DNA of 35,141 nt. It comes from Cyanophora paradoxa. Taxonomy: Eukaryota; Glaucocystophyceae; Cyanophorales; Cyanophoraceae. The DNA lies in assembly GCA_004431415.1 (NCBI GenBank), contig QPMI01000405.1, positions 1 to 35,141 on the forward strand. Reading direction: 5' to 3'. Of this stretch, positions 28,201 to 35,141 are shown in pieces. The stretch's first letter is position 1. Each line of letters opens with the position of its first letter. Position numbers and translations under genes: made by a program. The notes under the pieces were generated by a model. It made no database searches and had not been told where the DNA came from. It saw only the letters and a list, made by a program, of their open reading frames with translations.

Positions 28201-30225
28201 CCGCTACCCCTTCCCCTTCCGCGCCCCTTGCCTTTGCCGCGCCCTCGGCCCCTGGCCCTCAGGTCGCCGATTTCCGCGGCCTGCGGCGCGAAGCGGGGAT
28301 CGTCCGCCTGGCCGGCGTCCGCCTGGAAAATCGTGAAGAGGTACCCGTCCGTGTTGTTGTCGGTGTTGTTCGTGTTTCGCGCGTGCGACCACTCTTTCAG
28401 TAAATCGCGCCTCTGCTTGTCGGGCAGCGTCTTTGAGAGGTACTCCTGCAGCTTGCTCGCGTAATTTTCCTCTGGGATCAGCGACGCAAGGACGGTGGGC
28501 GGATCTTTCCCCATGCCTATCTTCTCTTCCGTCAGCATGCGCTCGAGCTCTGCGATTTCCACCATCGTATCGATGCTCGGTTGAGGCCCTGCCTCTGCCC
28601 TCTTCTGGTCTACGAGGCGCTGCCCCGCCGCCGTGAATTTCGCGGACAGAATTTGGTGCAGCCGCTCGTACACCGTCGTGGTGCTCGGCTCCTTCTCCTT
28701 CAGCAGCACCACCCAGTCGTAATTCGCCCACAGCACCTGCAAATTCGATATGTGATCGATCGTCACCAGCACGTGGGCGTGCAGCGCGCCGTCCGTCGGC
28801 CCCACCTCCACGCCCCCTTGCACGCGAATTCCGATGATTGCGTTGGCGTACGTGTCGTCCTTGTACTTGCCGTTCTCTTCCTTCATATTGAAGCGTATGA
28901 ACTTGTAGAATTCTGCATCCGAGAGCACCTCTGCGAGGCTGTCGCGCAGCGCCGCCGCCTCGAATTCTCGCGCCTCTCCCAGGCGCTTGTGGGTGTTGAA
29001 GAGCACCCAGTAGCGCGACTGGCGCGCCTGTCGTATGTCGTACCGCGTGCTTCCGTCGGGATTCTTTTTGTTGAGGATGAAGACCGACCGCCCCGTCTCG
29101 CTGATTTCCGTGATCACCTTCTCGAGCGCCTCCAGCCCGTTTGCCTGCGCCGCCTGCAGTCCCGTTTTCGCCTTCTCTATGTTCTGCTTTACCTCTTGCG
29201 CGTCCGCGAAGGTTGCCATTAAATCTTCCATGCTCGGCGCCACGATTTTCGCCTTTCTGATTTTCGACTGCGCAGAGTTGGGCTCGATGACGGACGATCC
29301 GAAGTCAGCGGCCGTATCCTTTGCCTTTTTCGTGGTCTTTGGCTTCGGCCCGCCGAGCACGCTCTCGACCATGTGGTCGCGCGTCTGCTTGGAGACGGTG
29401 GCCGTGTCGCCCCTCTTTCGCCTCTGCAGGCCCAAGATCACGAGCAGGCCCTTGTTGCCGAGCAGCGTGACGCACTTCTGGCAGAGCCACGAGTTTCTGG
29501 GCGACACCGTGGGCACCTGCGCCGGCTTCTTGTCCTTGATGAGGGGTACGGCTCCTGGCCCTTTTTCTTTCCCTTGCCGTTTTGCTTGGCCGCCCACGCG
29601 TTTGCCTTCTCTATGACCGCGACGTACTCTTCGTACACGGCATCCTTCCTCGCCTGCGCTGCCTCCCTCGCGGCGATTTTCTCTGGCGTGTTGGCCCCCT
29701 TGGCGCTCGGCACGGGCGTGGCTTCGTACATGAGGCGAAGGCAGCGGTAGCAGATTGGCGGCGATTTCTGCGCGCTCTGGTACGTGCGCGGTATGGCGCG
29801 CAGTCGCTCCTCGGGGAGTTTATCGTACTCGATTTCGCTGTGGATGCTCCAGAGGGTCGCGGGCTCGTGGTATGATTTATCGAGCAGCGATGGGAGCATC
29901 TGAACTTCTTTGGTGGCCGAGAGCTTGATGTAATCGGATATGCTCTTCTGCTGCTGGAATATGCCGTCCTCGCCCTGAACCAGCACGTATCGCTTCGGAA
30001 TCTCAACGACGGGCGTCTCGAGCTCGTCCACGCCGGTATCGGGCGCGTTTCCCTTTGCCTTTCCCTTTCCCTTCCCCTTGCCCTTGCCCTTCGGCTTAGG
30101 CTCCGGCTCCTCTTCCTCTTCCTCCTCTTCTTCCTCCGACTCGGAGGACGGGACGTGGGCTCCTCTTCCTCTGACTCGCTCGAGCTCTCTGGCTTCTTCT
30201 TGCGGCCTCGGCGCTTCGGAGGCAT
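28197..30225 (-). CDS. Large HUH (Rep-type) endonuclease candidate with zinc ribbon, about 677 aa (two frameshifts)
   Basis: The N-terminus is disordered: a basic run (MPPKRRGRKKK), acidic Ser/Glu tracts, then KGKGKG repeats, consistent with nuclear entry. Two C-x2-C pairs, CYRC (about residue 158) and CQKC (about 250), could form one zinc ribbon. The C-terminal half has a strand YWVLFNTH (motif I position), then GALHAHVLVTIDHIS (HUH motif II, His-Ala-His) and LQEYLSKT (Y-x2-K, motif III). The same three blocks in the same order occur in the next gene upstream. Known HUH role: nicking an origin and covalent attachment to start rolling-circle replication. Breaks near 30152 and 29548 need one added base each. 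A structural or zinc protein with a chance H-A-H is the alternative. Confidence 0.6.
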
Positions 30226-30230
30226 TTATT

Positions 30231-30248
30231 GGACACGAGAAAAAATTT
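30231..30248 (-). promoter_or_regulatory. Viral promoter-like motif overlapping a stop codon
   Basis: AAATTTTTTCTCGTGTCC on the minus strand, 5 bases before ATG 30225; overlaps the stop of the smaller HUH gene (30247-30249). Confidence 0.5.
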
Positions 30249-31087
30249 ACACGAGCTTTACAGCGCCCGTCTCGAGGGCCTCTACCGTCTTCGTAATGTA
30301 CAGCTGCAGCAGATCCTTAAGGTTGCTCTGCGGCAGCAATTTTACGTCTACGTGCATCTGCCTGGCGGTTTCTCGCTTCCTGTAGCCCGTCTCCTTGCCC
30401 GTCCACTGCATGCCGAGGGCGTCCTTTCTCCGTATCGGCCGCACCGCCGTCTTCTGGTACTCCTCCCCGAACCAGTCGTCCTTGTAGAAATTCGGCAGGC
30501 CGCCCTGCCCTCCGTTTGCATGAACTTGATGAGGAAATCCGACGCCTTCTTGCCGTCGAATTGCACGCGCGAGTAGTGCACCAGCGTGAGCAGGATGTGC
30601 GCGTGGAGCCGCCCCGACCGCGGCCCGTACTCGATGCCGATGTTCGCGTTGCCCTTCTCCACGTGCGTGTCGTACTGGTCGGACTTGAAATCGAAGCCCT
30701 TGGGGTTCGCCTTGTCGGGGTACACCCCATCTTTATGCACCGCGCCAGCTGCCTGTCGTCGTAGAAGAGGGCCTCCAGCCCCCTGTGAAACGCGTCCTGC
30801 ACCTTGGAGCCCTCTCCCCTGCTCCGCGGCTTGTAGTTGGTCTGGATGGTGATCATGAAATTCGACTCGCGCTGCGGCCGATCCTCCCCGTTCAGTTTCC
30901 TCACGGGCGCCGCGTCCAGCACCTTCTGGAACCACGTCTTGTCGGGCGCCAGCACCTTGTCGTTGATGTTGCCCACCACGATGTGCGTCTCTACCCGGGA
31001 GCGGCCGGAGGCGTCCATGCGGAGGTGAGGGTTCGGTGCCCGGGCTTGCCTGTTTGCTGCCACGCCCCTCGCGATGAGGTTGAGCAT
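30247..31087 (-). CDS. HUH (Rep-type) endonuclease candidate, about 281 aa (two frameshifts)
   Basis: Start chosen at ATG 31085-31087, just after the promoter-like motif; a longer frame from 31159 would include that motif. The N-terminus is MLNLIARGVAANRQARAPN. Strand NFMITIQTNYKPRSRG fits HUH motif I. After a break near 30724 the frame continues IGIEYGPRSGRLHAHILLTL, with the H-A-H of motif II preceded by Gly-Arg-Leu. After a second break near 30508 it runs NFYKDDWFGEEYQK and ends LLQLYITKTVEALE, giving the Y-x2-K of motif III. Mriyaviruses all encode an HUH endonuclease and no polymerase, so this is the likely replication initiator. No SF3 helicase domain was seen. Confidence 0.65.
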
Positions 31088-31097
31088 GTCAGACCAA

Positions 31098-31121
31098 GGC
31101 CTAGAAAATTTTCCGAGGCTG
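31098..31121. promoter_or_regulatory. Palindromic two-way promoter-like motif
   Basis: CCTAGAAAATTTTCCGAGG, a near-perfect palindrome around AAAATTTT. It faces the HUH gene (minus, start 31087) and the VLTF3 region (plus, first ATG 31187). Confidence 0.5.
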
Positions 31122-31186
31122 GGGTGAGCTTCCACGTGGGCCCCGGGGTACGTCCGCACCTCACCTGAGCATCACCTGAGCCTCAC

Positions 31187-31330
31187 ATGAATCACCTGAG
31201 CAACGCCTTCTGCAACAAGTGCTTCCTCACTTGCAAGTGGGACCCACTCTCCTCTGAGAAGCCAACCTGTTGGTTCTGCAGGGGAATAGCTCAGCTGCAG
31301 TACGAGGACTCAGAGGAATGGCAGACTCTA
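31187..31330 (+). CDS. Small zinc-finger ORF or N-terminus of VLTF3-like protein
   Basis: Starts MNHLSNAFCNKCFLTCKWDP and continues KPTCWFCRGIAQL. C-x2-C pairs CNKC and CWFC are 17 residues apart, as in a zinc ribbon. The frame then runs into a Ser-rich shadow of the next gene. One missing base between about 31290 and 31320 would join it to the VLTF3 frame, which steps in the same direction as the later breaks in that gene. So this may be the N-terminus of the same protein. Confidence 0.45.
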
Positions 31331-32146
31331 ACGAAATCGATCTCCTCCTCCGAAACTTCGAGCAGATCCAGCGCTACGGCGCCATCCTTCACGACGAGGG
31401 GGACCCAGACTTCGACACTCCGGCACCGTACCCCGCCGCCGCCGCCGCCATCGCCAACTCCTACCTCGGGGCCGGAGAGCGCCCCCGCAAGCGCAACCGC
31501 CGCACCCAAGGCCCCCAAGGCGAAGCCGCTGTCCCCTGCGGAAATTGCAGCTCTACCGCCCTCGTTGGTGTTCACCTGGATGGGGATCTGGTTTGCCAAG
31601 GCTGCGGTCTGGTCCTGGATCTTTATTATCCGGACCATCAACCCTGGCTGTCAGCGAGCTCCACAGCAACTACCTGCGCAAGTACCACGTTTCCGAGCGA
31701 CTTAAGCAGCACTGCCTGGAGGATTCTCCGGTACCCGAGGACGTGCTGGCAGCTATTGCGAGGCGCATGGCGGGAAGGAGTGGAGCAAAGACAATATCCG
31801 CCAAGTTCTCCGGGCTCTGAAGCAGCAGAAGTACATCGAGCGCTGGGCGCAGATCAAGTGGCGCATCACGGGCGAGCGCCCGCCTCCGATGAGCGCGGAG
31901 GACATGGACCGGGTGCAGGAGATGTTCGCCCTGGTGGAGGTCCCCTTCAGCATGTTCAAGTCGCAGGGCAGGAAGAACATGCTCAACTACAATTACGTTT
32001 TCAGGCAGATTTTCGTGCTGCTGGATTTGCCCCAGCACCTCCCCTTTTTCCCCTTGCTCAAGAGCAGGCAGAAACTCTCGGAGTTAGATTCGATTTGGAA
32101 CAGGATCTGCGAGTACAACGACTGGCATTTCTTTCCTACTCTTTAG
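31318..32146 (+). CDS. VLTF3-like viral late transcription factor, about 276 aa (two frameshifts)
   Basis: Begins MADSNEIDLLLRNFEQIQRY. An Asp/Pro/Ala linker is followed by a zinc ribbon CGNCSSTALVGVHLDGDLVC and CGLV (C-x2-C..C-x2-C). After two breaks (near 31645 and 31780) come SNYLRKYHVSERLKQHCL, ALKQQKYIERWAQIKWRITG and the C-terminal block NMLNYNYVFRQIFVLLDLPQ, FPLLKSRQKL, then IWNRICEYNDWHFFPT. This C-terminal string is the hallmark of poxvirus VLTF3 and its NCLDV relatives, which act in late transcription. The TAG at 32144-32146 abuts the stop of the convergent gene (32147). The N-terminus may extend to 31187. Confidence 0.82.
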
Positions 32147-32491
32147 CTACTCTTTAGTGATCGCGGCGGCCTTCCGCTCGAGCGCCTGCTTGATTCCGAA
32201 GCTGGCGCTGGTAGCCTTGATTAGCATGTTCGTCTGCCCGTGTGTGAATCCGAGGATGAACATAATTCCGCCGGTGGGGTCGTCGTCGAAGAACTTGAGG
32301 GTGAGCACGTATTTCGAGAGCAGGCCGAGGGAGAGGCCGTTGACGGCGACTTGCGCGGCGAGCTCGGCTGCGTGGCCCGCCCTGTTTTCGCCTTCGTGCG
32401 AGGAGAAGGCGGCGTCGATGAGGGAGCCGGATGCCAGGCCGAGGGCGTACTGCACGATAGCCTGGGAGAGCCCTAGGAGCACCTTTGACAT
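32147..32491 (-). CDS. Small membrane-associated protein, 114 aa
   Basis: Intact. Starts MSKVLLGLSQAIVQYALGLA. Hydrophobic segments LLGLSQAIVQYALGLASG, VAVNGLSLGLLSKYVLTL and GGIMFILGFTHG suggest two or three weak membrane helices. Lys-rich C-terminus. No family recognised. Its place next to the ATPase and VLTF3 genes and its size would suit a virion membrane protein. Confidence 0.6.
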   Translation of the reverse strand: MSKVLLGLSQAIVQYALGLASGSLIDAAFSSHEGENRAGHAAELAAQVAVNGLSLGLLSKYVLTLKFFDDDPTGGIMFILGFTHGQTNMLIKATSASFGIKQALERKAAAITKE

Positions 32492-32500
32492 TTTCCTAGC

Positions 32501-32519
32501 GCCTCGGAAATTTTTAAGG
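32501..32519 (-). promoter_or_regulatory. Viral promoter-like motif
   Basis: CTTAAAAATTTCCGAGGC on the minus strand, 9 bases before ATG 32491. Confidence 0.55.
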
Positions 32520-32526
32520 GGCGCGC

Positions 32527-32876
32527 CTAGGCGTCGGAGTCCTCGTCCTCGGTCTCCTCTGCCTCCTCCTCCGAGCCCGATTCCGAGGTCGCAAAATCGT
32601 CCGGGTCGCGCACGTAAATCACCCTGTCTCCCTCTTCGTCTGTCATCTCCTCCGAGCTGGTGTCCTCACTGCCCAGCGACTCGGCCGCGGCCTCGTCCGC
32701 CGCCTCCGCGGTCAGGCGCTCCCAGTTAATTCCAGCGCGTCGCAGATCCTCTCCAGGGCGCTGCTGACCTCGCCGTCGTTAAAGGGCGAGGAGGGGTCGA
32801 GGCTCGCCTCCAGGAGGCAGTCGTAAGCGATGGACTCGACGCGGAAGACGGAGGCGATGTGGGCGCTGGGCGACAT
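32527..32876 (-). CDS. Small acidic protein, about 117 aa (one frameshift)
   Basis: ATG 32874-32876 opens MSPSAHIASVFRVESIAYDC, then LLEASLDPSSPFNDGEVSSA. One base added near 32754 continues as EDLRRAGINWERLTAEAADE and a strongly acidic tail (SEEMTDEEGDRVIYVRDPDD, then SESGSEEEAEETEDEDSDA) to TAG 32527-32529. The pieces are short, so automatic calling would miss it. The acidic tail suggests a DNA-mimic, chaperone-like or transcription-related role; unknown. Confidence 0.55.
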
Positions 32877-32889
32877 GCTTACGCACGAA

Positions 32890-32904
32890 GCCTCAGAAAA
32901 AATC
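32890..32904 (-). promoter_or_regulatory. Viral promoter-like motif, near-consensus copy
   Basis: GATTTTTTCTGAGGC on the minus strand, 13 bases before ATG 32876; overlaps the TGA of the ATPase gene (32903-32905). Confidence 0.6.
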
Positions 32905-33972
32905 AGGCGAGGCCGCGGTGCTTCCTGAAATTATCTATCATGCCGAGGAGCGTCTTGTCCACCGTGCCGTCGTCCGGACCCACGAGATTTTCTCCGTTGA
33001 CGGTTTCGCCCTCCCAGTACTCCTTGGATCCGATGCGGAAGGGGGCGGCTCCTCGGCCTTGTAGACGTACAAAACGTCCAGAGGGTTCGTAGAGTTGTTG
33101 GAAGAATCGATGATAAGGCAGTGGTTATCCTGCGTGTACTTATCGAGCAGGTAGTAGAAGGCGCGCTGGGAGATGATGTCGCCCCACTCCTTTGCGAGGG
33201 CCTCGCGCTGCATCGCCTGCGAGCACTTGAAAATGACAGCCAGATCAGTATTGGAGCGCAGGACGGGATTGATGCCCTTGGCATACTGCGTCGTGATAAG
33301 GGTCATGATTTTGTAGTGGCGCCCCGCCACGAAGAGCTCGTTGAGGGCCTCGTCGTACCGCAGCCGAGCGTCGGAAATCACGTCGTCGAGCAGCACGAAA
33401 AATCGCGGGTCGACGGGATCCTCCTTTCCCGCGAGCACGTCTTCGGACTTGTTGTGCTGCATGATCGCCTGCTGCCTCCTGAATAAATGGAAGAGCACGC
33501 CCGGGTTGTACTTGGGCCAGATGAAGCGCTGCGGGATGTACTGCTTCCAGTAGCCGTTCAGGCGATCGGTCTGGCTGATCACGATACCCCCCGGGAAGGT
33601 GCCGGAGAGGTTGAACATGAGATCGCGGAGGAAGAAGGACTTGCCCGTGCGCCGCTTGCCGACGCAGACGACCGTGGCGTCGGACTTGACGGTGTTCACG
33701 TCGAACCACTTGAGCTCGGGCAGGCAGGCCATGCGCTCGATGCCTCCCGTCTTCGAGTTGTCGAGGAAGGCGTTGACCTGCTCGGGCGTGAGCTGCTGGC
33801 CGTCCTCTGTCATGCCCATGGCGCAGCTGGCGCCGGCGGCGGGGGCCGTGCCCGAGCCCGTGCCGGTGGCCTGGCCGGCGGGGGCGGGGGCCGCGGGCGC
33901 TGCGCCTGCGGGCTGGGCGGGCTGGGGCTTGGCCGCCTTCGGCTTCTTCGGCTTCTTGGGGTCCTTGGCCAT
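32903..33972 (-). CDS. A32/FtsK-HerA-type genome-packaging ATPase, about 357 aa (one frameshift)
   Basis: Starts MAKDPKKPKKPKAAK, a Lys/Pro/Ala-rich leader of about 60 residues. Walker A is VCVGKRRTGKSFFLRDLMFN (about residues 101-120, G-x4-GKS). Walker B is FFVLLDDVISDARL (about 192-205), with the acidic pair DD. A downstream TLITTQYAKGINPVLRSNTD supplies the sensor Gln and the Arg-Ser-Asn string typical of this family. A break near 33043 needs one added C; the last 50 residues then read FRIGSKEYWEGETVNGENL to RKHRGLA. Known role: pumping viral DNA into capsids. This is one of the best markers of the element. Confidence 0.9.
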
Positions 33973-33983
33973 TTTACCCCCTT

Positions 33984-34001
33984 CATTCAGATTTTTCGAG
34001 G
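33984..34001 (-). promoter_or_regulatory. Viral promoter-like motif overlapping a stop codon
   Basis: CCTCGAAAAATCTGAATG on the minus strand, 11 bases before ATG 33972; includes the TGA (33987-33989) of the small gene upstream. Confidence 0.5.
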
Positions 34002-34198
34002 GTGCTCCAGGTCCTCGTAGTCGATACCTAGCTCCAGGTCCTCGTAGTCGATACCTAGCAGCGCGCAGCCCTCTCTAATGCAGCTTTCGAAATCGCTCAG
34101 AATGTCTGGAACGCTTTGGCTGTAGTCTGAGCTGAAGAACTCATCTCGGTAATGTCGATGCACCATCCGGATGAATTTTTCCGCCAGGCCTCTGCCAT
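33987..34198 (-). CDS. Small protein with tandem 9-residue C-terminal repeat, about 71 aa (one frameshift)
   Basis: Start placed at ATG 34196-34198 (an in-frame ATG at 34207 is possible). After one base restored near 34180 it reads EKFIRMVHRHYRDEFFSSDY, then SVPDILSDFESCIREGCALL, and ends with LGIDYEDLE twice in tandem, then HPRKI. Divergent from the resolvase gene and 14 bases upstream of the ATPase. Helical, acidic at the end. No family recognised. Confidence 0.5.
34005..34058. repeat. Perfect 27-bp tandem duplication
   Basis: Two identical 27-bp units (34005-34031 and 34032-34058) inside the small gene; they encode LGIDYEDLE twice without changing frame. Confidence 0.95.
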
Positions 34199-34203
34199 CC
34201 CCT

Positions 34204-34221
34204 TCATTCAGATTTTCTTGC
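34204..34221. promoter_or_regulatory. Two-way promoter-like motif
   Basis: CAGATTTTCTTGCG on the plus strand before the resolvase ATG 34231; AAGAAAATCTGAATG on the minus strand before the small gene at 34198. Confidence 0.4.
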
Positions 34222-34230
34222 GACCCTGGG

Positions 34231-34706
34231 ATGAAGATCCTCGGCGTGGATGTGGGGGTCATCAATTTCGCATGGTGCCTCATCGAATTCGATCCGCAGA
34301 CAAAGGAATCCCAGATTCTCGACTGGCAGAAGATCGCCCTCTTCCCGTCTGCGCGCTGCTGTGGCCGCCTGGTTGCGCGCCTGGTGGAGGTTACTCGCGG
34401 CCATAGCGCCTTCGGCCTTCCCGACCAGATCGCGATCGAGGGCCAGAGGACGGGAATCAATCGCTGCATCGAGTGCACGCTCCACGCCCTGCTGTACGGG
34501 CGTGCGCGGATCGTGAGCCGCGCGCCATCAAGCACTTCTTCAAGATCTCGAACCCGAGCTACAAGGAGCGCAAGCGGGGCGCCGTGGACAAGTGCCGCGA
34601 CCTCGTACCCGCCGAGCTCGCCGACATCGCGGATCGAAACGGCAAGCTCGACGACCTCTGCGACGCCTACTTAATCGCCCTCTACGCCGCGCTCAATCCG
34701 TTGTGA
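34231..34706 (+). CDS. RuvC/A22-like Holliday junction resolvase, about 159 aa (one frameshift)
   Basis: Start at ATG 34231 gives MKILGVDVGVINFAWCLIEF, with the first catalytic Asp in GVDVG. The second acidic residue is the Glu of DQIAIEGQRTGINRC (about residue 70). After one base restored near 34525 the frame continues IKHFFKISNPSYKERKRGAV, and the last acidic pair lies in GKLDDLCDAYLIALYAAL. This D..E..DD-x2-D layout is that of poxvirus A22 and mitochondrial RuvC-type resolvases. Known role: cutting four-way DNA junctions, here probably resolving replication or recombination intermediates before packaging. Its place beside the packaging ATPase fits. Confidence 0.85.
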
Positions 34707-34714
34707 TCCATTGT

Positions 34715-34726
34715 GATTTCTAGGCC
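34715..34726 (+). promoter_or_regulatory. Viral promoter-like motif
   Basis: GATTTCTAGGCC, 10 bases before ATG 34737. Confidence 0.5.
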
Positions 34727-34736
34727 CCGCCGCCAG

Positions 34737-34898
34737 ATGGGATCCTCGTGCCGCAAGCCCAGGTCCCTCTGCTGCGAAATCTGCCGCCTGCCCCAGACCA
34801 AGCGCGGCTGGGTGCTCAAGGCGGGCGTCTACGTCTGCTGCCCCCGGTGCGCCGTCCGCTACTACGCACTTTTTTCTGAAGGCTGTCTACACCCGTAG
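34737..34898 (+). CDS. Small zinc-ribbon protein, 53 aa
   Basis: Start at ATG 34737, 10 bases after the promoter-like motif. MGSSCRKPRSLCCEICRLPQ then VCCPRCAVRYY gives C-x2-C (CEIC) and C-x2-C (CPRC) 18 residues apart, a minimal zinc ribbon. Intact. Function unknown; such proteins in small dsDNA viruses are often transcription- or virion-associated. Confidence 0.6.
   Translation: MGSSCRKPRSLCCEICRLPQTKRGWVLKAGVYVCCPRCAVRYYALFSEGCLHP
34869..34883 (+). promoter_or_regulatory. Viral promoter-like motif inside the upstream gene
   Basis: CTTTTTTCTGAAGGC, 24 bases before ATG 34908, within the 3' end of the zinc-ribbon gene. Confidence 0.5.
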
Positions 34899-34907
34899 CT
34901 AGATCCC

Positions 34908-35101
34908 ATGGAGCACGCCACTACTGCTTCAAGTGCCGCTCCAAACCAAGCTCGCCAACGTCGAGGTGCGTACCAGCAAGAACAACCGCAGGTGGCCGTC
35001 GGCTCCTGCACGAATGCAGCGGCCGCGTCTCGCGCTTCATGCGCCGGGTCCTCGAGGAGGGGGCCGGGAGACCAGCCCTCCGCCGCAGCGCCCGCAGGTG
35101 A
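34908..35101 (+). CDS. DUF5679-like small C-x2-C protein, about 65 aa (several frameshifts)
   Basis: Broken by four likely single-base losses within 130 bases. The pieces read HYCFKCRSK, then TKLANVEVRTSKNNRR, then VAVGSC, then CSGRVSRFMRRV. This order, Y-C-x-K-C-R, a (T/S)-(K)-N-(G/N)-R block, then G-x-C-x2-C and R-F, matches the DUF5679 type of small protein common in polinton-like viruses, virophages and NCLDV. Its role is not settled. The end at TGA 35099-35101 is provisional, since another indel could move it past the window edge. Confidence 0.5.
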
Positions 35102-35141
35102 CCGACGCCGCTGGCCCGGCCGCCGGCTCGAGCAGGCACCG

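Noticed and set aside
22560-29560. Programmed ribosomal frameshifting at the viral breaks
   Set aside because: Too many sites in one gene, no common slippery heptamer or downstream structure, and the same kind of break occurs in a host exon.
13255-35141. A polymerase, integrase or primase-helicase in the viral part
   Set aside because: I looked for family B polymerase, DDE or tyrosine recombinase and SF3 signatures in the joined frames and saw none; they could lie beyond the window.

Overview
The window joins two kinds of DNA. Positions 1 to about 13.4 kb look like GC-rich nuclear DNA of a unicellular alga: intron-rich genes, cytosine-rich intron tracts, and two short inverted-repeat elements. 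Several introns read best with GC-AG borders. I recall GC-AG introns being common in haptophytes such as Emiliania, so a haptophyte host is my best guess, but this is inference.

From about 13.4 kb to the right edge (35.1 kb) the DNA is gene-dense, lower in GC, without obvious introns, and viral. Recognisable genes are an A32/FtsK-HerA-type packaging ATPase (32.9-34.0 kb, minus), a poxvirus-VLTF3-like late transcription factor (31.3-32.1 kb, plus), a RuvC/A22-like Holliday junction resolvase (34.2-34.7 kb, plus), two adjacent paralogous HUH (Rep-type) endonuclease candidates (28.2-31.1 kb, minus), an HNH endonuclease (16.1-16.5 kb, plus), and small zinc-ribbon proteins. There is no DNA polymerase, RNA polymerase or integrase in the visible part. 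ATPase + VLTF3 + resolvase + HUH Rep without a polymerase is the profile described for Mriyaviricetes, the small relatives of Nucleocytoviricota; their Gamadviridae include viruses of the haptophyte Pleurochrysis. I propose an integrated or co-assembled mriyavirus/gamadvirus-like element whose right end, and probably its major capsid gene, lies outside the window.

Layout of the viral part. Left zone (13.25-16.1 kb): clustered CGATCGCGA repeats, three (GGGACTT)n modules, a small gene, and a 351-aa charged coiled-coil protein. Virion zone (16.4-27.9 kb): two paralogous beta-rich proteins, an FN3 + glycine-rich fibre, a fibre with a peptidase_S74 chaperone domain, a roughly 1,700-residue protein with coiled coil, membrane segments and tail-fibre repeats, and several small membrane or beta-rich proteins. 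Replication, transcription and packaging zone (28.2-35.1 kb): HUH proteins, VLTF3, ATPase, resolvase and zinc-binding proteins. Most viral genes carry the same motif (consensus about AATTTTTCTGAGGC) 5-30 bases before the start codon, often overlapping the stop codon of the gene in front. It looks like a virus-specific promoter.

Reading caution: many genes, viral and host, are broken by single-base deletions, usually in runs of G or C. Each break I worked through is mended by adding one base. No in-frame stops accumulate and catalytic motifs are intact, so these look more like sequencing or assembly errors than decay. Gene spans below cross these breaks. Lengths in residues are approximate.
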